A stretch of DNA of 64,000 nucleotides from CAVUPF01 sp963777915 (lineage in GTDB: Bacteria; Actinomycetota; Thermoleophilia; Solirubrobacterales; 70-9): positions 310,001 through 374,000 of the forward strand of contig CAVZSH010000005.1 of the NCBI GenBank assembly GCA_963777915.1, read 5' to 3'. Under the pieces are notes generated by a model. It made no database searches and had not been told where the DNA came from. It saw only the letters and a program-made list of their open reading frames with translations. A program made the translations under genes and the position numbers. This document shows positions 60,293-64,000 of the stretch, piece after piece; the first letter of the stretch is position 1, and each line of letters begins with the position of its first letter.

Positions 60293-61945
60293 TTGATCAC
60301 CGAGATGCGGAAGACCATCAAACCCCGCCGCCCGCCCGGGGCCGCCCGAAGCCTGCCCAAAGCCTGGCACAACTGGGCGCTGGGAGTCCTCTGCCTTGCC
60401 ACCCTGGCCTTTGCGATCTCCTCGATTGGCTCCTCCTCTTCCAGCTCGGCGGCGACCCAGAGGACCGCGACCGTCTCCCGCAGCGTCGTCCAGTCCACGG
60501 TCTCCGGCAGCGGCAGCCTCGAAGCCGCCAAGCAGGTGGAACTCAACTTCGGAGCTTCGGGGGAAATAACAGCCGTCAACGTCAAGGCCGGAGAGCACGT
60601 GAGCAAGGGCCAGATCCTCGCCCGCATCGACTCGAGCTCTGCCCGAGCCTCCCTGGCACAGGCGGAAGCCCAGCTCGCCGAAGCCGAAGAAACGCTTGAA
60701 ACGGCCGAGGAAAGTGGAGCATCGACAGCGTTCACCACCACCGCAACGCGCGACGAAGCGCGGCTCGCCTCGACGGACGGCGCCGAAGCTGCGGGCAGCT
60801 CTCTGCTCGTCGCCTACGTGAGCGACAGTAAAGGCGGCTTTGAAACCGACGCGGCGAACCCAAAGAGCCAGGCCGGTGCCACGAAGGGCAGCGGCGAAAC
60901 CGGGAGCGACGGCGAAGGCACTGCGAAAGGTAAGTCAGGTAAGTCCGAAAGCGCCAGCGGCACAAAAGGGGGAGGTAAGACAGGCGACTCCGGCTCAGTA
61001 GCGCCGCCGACCTCATCGGGAGAAGGCTCCTCCACGGCTCCGTCGAACTCCTCCGGTTCGACGGAAAGCGGAGCCGCGGGCTCTTCGGCCGCTGCTCCGA
61101 GCGTCGCGACGGCCGAAGCAAAGCTGCGAGAGGCGCAGCTGAGCGTGAAGAGCGCCGAGCAGGAAATCAGGCAGACGACGTTGCGAGCGCCGATCAGCGG
61201 CACCATCGCATCGGTCTCGGGCGAGGTCGGTGAAACAGTCTCCGGCGAAGGCTCGGGTGCTTCGAGCGCCGCCGGCACCTCCGGCTCAGCTGCTGCCGGC
61301 GGCAGCCTGGGCGGCAGCGAATCGAGCTCCGGCGCCACCGGCTCCTCTGAAGCCTTCATCGTGCTCAGCCAACTGGGGAGGATGAAGATGGAAGTCTCCC
61401 TCAGCGAGTCCGAAGTCAACAAGGTAAAGCTCGGGCAGCCGGTGACCGTGAGCATCAGCGCAATGGAAGGCACCGAGCTCGCCGGCCGGGTCACCCACGT
61501 CGACCTTCTGCCCAGCGAAAGCAGCAGCGCCAGCTCGAGCAGCGTCGTCAGCTATGGGGCGACGGTTCTCCTCACCCAAAGCGAAAAGGGCCTGCGCCCA
61601 GGGATGTCGGCGAAGGCGGAAATCGTCACCGAACAGGTCAGGAACGCGCTCGCGGTTAGCAGCGAAGCGATCACCGCCGCCGGCCCGATCAAGACCGTGA
61701 CTGTCAAGGAAGGCGACGGTAAGGAAGCCAAAAGGACGGTCACCACCGGACTCACCGGCGAGGAAACCACCCAGGTGATCAGCGGGTTGCAGGCCGGAGA
61801 CGTGATCGTGCTGCCGGCGCTGACTGTCTCGGCGTCAAGCGGAGCCTCCGCCGGCTCGTTGGGCGCCAAATCCTCACCGTCGGGCGACGGGTTCCCGAGC
61901 TTTCCGGGCGGCGGCTTTCCCGGAGGCGGGTTCCCGGGGAGATGA
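60293..61945 (+). CDS. MacA-like periplasmic adaptor (HlyD family) with Ser/Gly-rich insertion
   Basis: This 550-residue membrane-fusion protein has one N-terminal helix (LGVLCLATLAFAISSIGSSS). A biotinyl-lipoyl domain is in two halves, VVQSTVSGSGSLEAAKQVEL with VKAGEHVSKGQILARIDSSS, and later LRAPISGTIASVSGEVGETV. An alpha-hairpin (AEAQLAEAEETLETAEES) and a beta-barrel (GRMKMEVSLSESEVNKVKLG) complete it. Between about 160 and 275 is a long Ser/Gly/Lys low-complexity stretch. TTG at 60293, preceded by a G-rich site, starts it; ATG at 60305 is an alternative. It would link the ABC permease to the cell envelope. Confidence 0.88.
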   Translation: MITEMRKTIKPRRPPGAARSLPKAWHNWALGVLCLATLAFAISSIGSSSSSSAATQRTATVSRSVVQSTVSGSGSLEAAKQVELNFGASGEITAVNVKAGEHVSKGQILARIDSSSARASLAQAEAQLAEAEETLETAEESGASTAFTTTATRDEARLASTDGAEAAGSSLLVAYVSDSKGGFETDAANPKSQAGATKGSGETGSDGEGTAKGKSGKSESASGTKGGGKTGDSGSVAPPTSSGEGSSTAPSNSSGSTESGAAGSSAAAPSVATAEAKLREAQLSVKSAEQEIRQTTLRAPISGTIASVSGEVGETVSGEGSGASSAAGTSGSAAAGGSLGGSESSSGATGSSEAFIVLSQLGRMKMEVSLSESEVNKVKLGQPVTVSISAMEGTELAGRVTHVDLLPSESSSASSSSVVSYGATVLLTQSEKGLRPGMSAKAEIVTEQVRNALAVSSEAITAAGPIKTVTVKEGDGKEAKRTVTTGLTGEETTQVISGLQAGDVIVLPALTVSASSGASAGSLGAKSSPSGDGFPSFPGGGFPGGGFPGR

Positions 61946-62688
61946 CGATGAGCGATAGGCATCGACACCAGGTGATCCGCATCGAGCACCTGACCCGCAC
62001 CTACCGGCTGGGCAACTTCGGAGTGCATGCCCTGCGCGGGGTCTCGCTGCAGATCCAGCGCGGCGAATACGTCGCGATCATGGGCCCCTCGGGCAGCGGC
62101 AAGTCGACCCTGATGAACATCCTCGGCTGCCTCGACGCTCCCAGCGAGGGCCGCTACCTGCTCGATGGCATCGACGTCCGCCGCCACTCCGAGGATCAGC
62201 TCTCCGACCTGCGCAACCGCAAGATCGGTTTCGTCTTTCAGGGCTACAACCTGGTGCCGCGGATCACTGCGCTTGCCAACGTCGAACTTCCCCTTGCCTA
62301 CGCCGGGTTGGCGCGAAGCGAGCGCCGCCGCCGGGCCGTCGCCGCGCTTGAGAGCGTCGGCATGGGGGATCGCATCGACCACACCTCCGCCGAGATCTCC
62401 GGCGGCCAACAGCAGCGGGTGGCGATCGCGCGCGCCATCGTCACCAACCCGGCGCTGATCCTCGCCGATGAGCCCACCGGCAACCTCGACTCTCGCTCCA
62501 CCGCCGAGGTGCTCGACATCTTCGAGCGCCTCAACCGCCACGGGCGCACCGTGGTCATGATCACCCACGAGAACGACGTTGCCGCCCGCGCCCGGCGACT
62601 GGTCCGCCTCGACGACGGCAAGCTCGCCGAGGACCGACCGATCGTGGATCAGCCCGGCGTCGAAACCTCTCTGGCGAGGATCACCTGA
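61942..62688 (+). CDS. MacB-like ABC transporter ATP-binding protein
   Basis: This 248-residue ATPase of the LolD/MacB type has VAIMGPSGSGKSTLMNILGC (Walker A), the signature ISGGQQQRVAIARAIVTN, Walker B ALILADEPTGNLDS and the switch VVMITHENDV. The start ATG overlaps the adaptor gene's stop by four bases. It drives the FtsX-like permease downstream, for export of peptides, lipids or antibiotics. Confidence 0.93.
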   Translation: MTMSDRHRHQVIRIEHLTRTYRLGNFGVHALRGVSLQIQRGEYVAIMGPSGSGKSTLMNILGCLDAPSEGRYLLDGIDVRRHSEDQLSDLRNRKIGFVFQGYNLVPRITALANVELPLAYAGLARSERRRRAVAALESVGMGDRIDHTSAEISGGQQQRVAIARAIVTNPALILADEPTGNLDSRSTAEVLDIFERLNRHGRTVVMITHENDVAARARRLVRLDDGKLAEDRPIVDQPGVETSLARIT

Positions 62689-63899
62689 TGGCCCTCGAGA
62701 CGCTTCGAACCGCCTGCCTCGGGCTACTCGCACACCGCATGCGCTCGGCGCTGACGATCCTCGGGATCACGATCGGCGTCGCTTCGGTGATCGTCCTGAT
62801 CGCGGTCGGTAAGGGCTCCTCCAACGCGGTGCAGGAAAGCATCGACGCGCTGGGATCGAACACCCTGACCGTGATCAGCCAGCCCGGCGCGATCAGCGCC
62901 GGCTCCAGCTCGGCCTCGGTCTCCTTTACCGAAGAAGACGTCAAGGCCCTTAACGACAAGACGAAGGCGCCGGAGATCAAGAGCGCCTCGCCAGTGATGA
63001 AAGTCAGCGGCGCGACCCTGATCTACGGCGACTCCAGCTATGAACCCTTGGAATTCATCGGCACCACTCCCTCCTATGGGAGCGCGCGCAACTACCAGGT
63101 CGAATCGGGCTCCTTCATCACGCAAGCCGACGTGAAGGAACGCTCTCGGGTTGCGGTGATCGGCCCCGAAGTTGCCTCCGAGCTGTTCCCCGGCCAGAGC
63201 CCGGTGGGCAAGACGATCCAGGCCAATGGCGTCAACTTCCAGGTGATCGGGGTCACCAAGTCCAAGGGTTCCAGCGGAACCCAGAGCCAGGACGACATCG
63301 TCATCGCGCCGATCACTGCGGTCCGAGACACCCTCGCCGGCTACGGCGACCTCAGCTCGATCACCGTGCAGGCGGTGAGCAAGGAAGCGGTGGGCGCAGC
63401 CGAATCGGAGATCACGACGATCATCGACCAGCGCAACCACATCAGCGAACCGTCGAACGCGGGCTTCTCGGTGATTAACCAGGGCTCGATCATCGAAGCC
63501 TCAAGCTCCAGCGAAGGGGTGTTCACGACCCTGCTCGCCTGGGTGGCGGCGATCTCGCTGCTGGTCGGCGGGATCGGGGTGATGAACATCATGCTGGTCA
63601 GCGTCACCGAGCGCACCCGGGAGATCGGCATCCGCAAGGCGATCGGCGCCAGGCGGACTGACATCCTTGCCCAGTTCCTGACCGAGGCCCTCCTCGTTTC
63701 TGCGCTCGGCGGGCTTTTTGGCATCCTCGTCGGGGTCCTCGCCAGCCGCTTCAAGATCGCCGGTGTGCAGCCGGCGGTAGCGCCCTACTCGATCGCTCTC
63801 GCTGCGGCCGCCTCCCTTGGCTCCGGCCTGTTCTTCGGCACCTATCCAGCAATGCGGGCCTCCCGCCTACGACCGATCGAGGCACTGAGATTTGACTGA
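62688..63899 (+). CDS. MacB-like FtsX-family permease
   Basis: This 403-residue permease has an N-terminal helix (SALTILGITIGVASVIVLIA), a large extracytoplasmic MacB_PCD domain (about 45-265) and three C-terminal helices (LAWVAAISLLVGGIGVMNIM, LLVSALGGLFGILVGVLA, YSIALAAAASLGSGLFFGTY). VSVTERTREIGIRKAIGARR is the family motif. It overlaps the ATPase by one base (ATG within TGATG) and works with the adaptor. Confidence 0.93.
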   Translation: MALETLRTACLGLLAHRMRSALTILGITIGVASVIVLIAVGKGSSNAVQESIDALGSNTLTVISQPGAISAGSSSASVSFTEEDVKALNDKTKAPEIKSASPVMKVSGATLIYGDSSYEPLEFIGTTPSYGSARNYQVESGSFITQADVKERSRVAVIGPEVASELFPGQSPVGKTIQANGVNFQVIGVTKSKGSSGTQSQDDIVIAPITAVRDTLAGYGDLSSITVQAVSKEAVGAAESEITTIIDQRNHISEPSNAGFSVINQGSIIEASSSSEGVFTTLLAWVAAISLLVGGIGVMNIMLVSVTERTREIGIRKAIGARRTDILAQFLTEALLVSALGGLFGILVGVLASRFKIAGVQPAVAPYSIALAAAASLGSGLFFGTYPAMRASRLRPIEALRFD

Positions 63900-64000
63900 G
63901 CACACCGACAATCCACAGCAAGACGACGAGCAGCCGACCGGCGTCATCGACCGCCAGTCACCCGCCCCGCAGGACTTCGGCGGTCGCGACTGGGATGAGC
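63892..64000 (+). CDS. Partial gene running off the window
   Basis: The frame is open from a TTG at 63892, overlapping the permease stop by eight bases, to the end (TEHTDNPQQDDEQPTGVIDR...). It has an acidic-polar N-terminus typical of cytoplasmic extensions. Only 36 codons are visible; no function can be assigned. It likely belongs to the same operon. Confidence 0.5.
   Translation, partial: MTEHTDNPQQDDEQPTGVIDRQSPAPQDFGGRDWDE

Overview
The window is high-GC DNA with frequent GTG starts, 1-, 4- and 8-base gene overlaps and several secreted-protein families that I associate with soil Actinobacteria of the class Thermoleophilia (Solirubrobacterales-like). Signs include a small exported protein opening with an ANVMATLAVFIALGGGAFAA-like leader, a secreted quinoprotein-like propeller ending in a cysteine-bearing CKL/FEVRA tail domain, a YVTN propeller with a PKD domain, and class III cyclases. 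The taxonomic call is inference; no rRNA gene or intact tRNA gene is present.

Layout. 1-13.2 kb is a surface-polysaccharide locus: five genes with glycosyltransferase domains on the minus strand before and after a plus-strand block of a PAS-like/SARP regulator and a Wzm/Wzt-type ABC exporter, plus an FAD oxidoreductase and a glycosyltransferase-polysaccharide deacetylase fusion. 13.2-20.2 kb carries secreted beta-propeller genes. One of them is split by a recent IS66-family insertion with a perfect 8-base target duplication, and two copies of a ~100-bp intergenic repeat sit in this stretch. 20.2-23.8 kb is an operon of a FecR-like secreted protein, a CHASE2-adenylate cyclase and a class-A-beta-lactamase-like serine hydrolase. 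23.9-48.7 kb is mixed metabolic and regulatory content (PPOX proteins, thioesterase, P450, GGDEF protein, DHFR-like, cupin, enoyl-CoA hydratase, two phosphoesterases, an RTX-like protein). Between these genes lie toxin-antitoxin genes and broken genes.

48.8-58.1 kb is an insertion hot spot. It holds IS630 and IS1380 material, a cyclase fused to an alpha/beta hydrolase, several small paired genes, two 38-bp copies of a tRNA-Cys 3' half, two truncated tyrosine-integrase tails, a HEPN-like two-gene cassette lying between the tRNA fragments, and a MerR-like/RelE-like module with a 32-bp palindromic operator. 58.2-64 kb is a clean two-component system followed by a MacA/MacB-like efflux system, nearly all genes overlapping, running off the window.

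The most interesting signal is the nested tRNA-Cys-associated mini-element region (54.7-57.6 kb). It looks like serial integration at one tRNA gene, leaving attachment sites, integrase tails and defence- or addiction-like gene pairs. Next are the internally deleted nucleotidyltransferase partner of a palindrome-controlled HTH gene (23.9-24.8 kb), the split quinoprotein-like gene, and the shared intergenic repeat.
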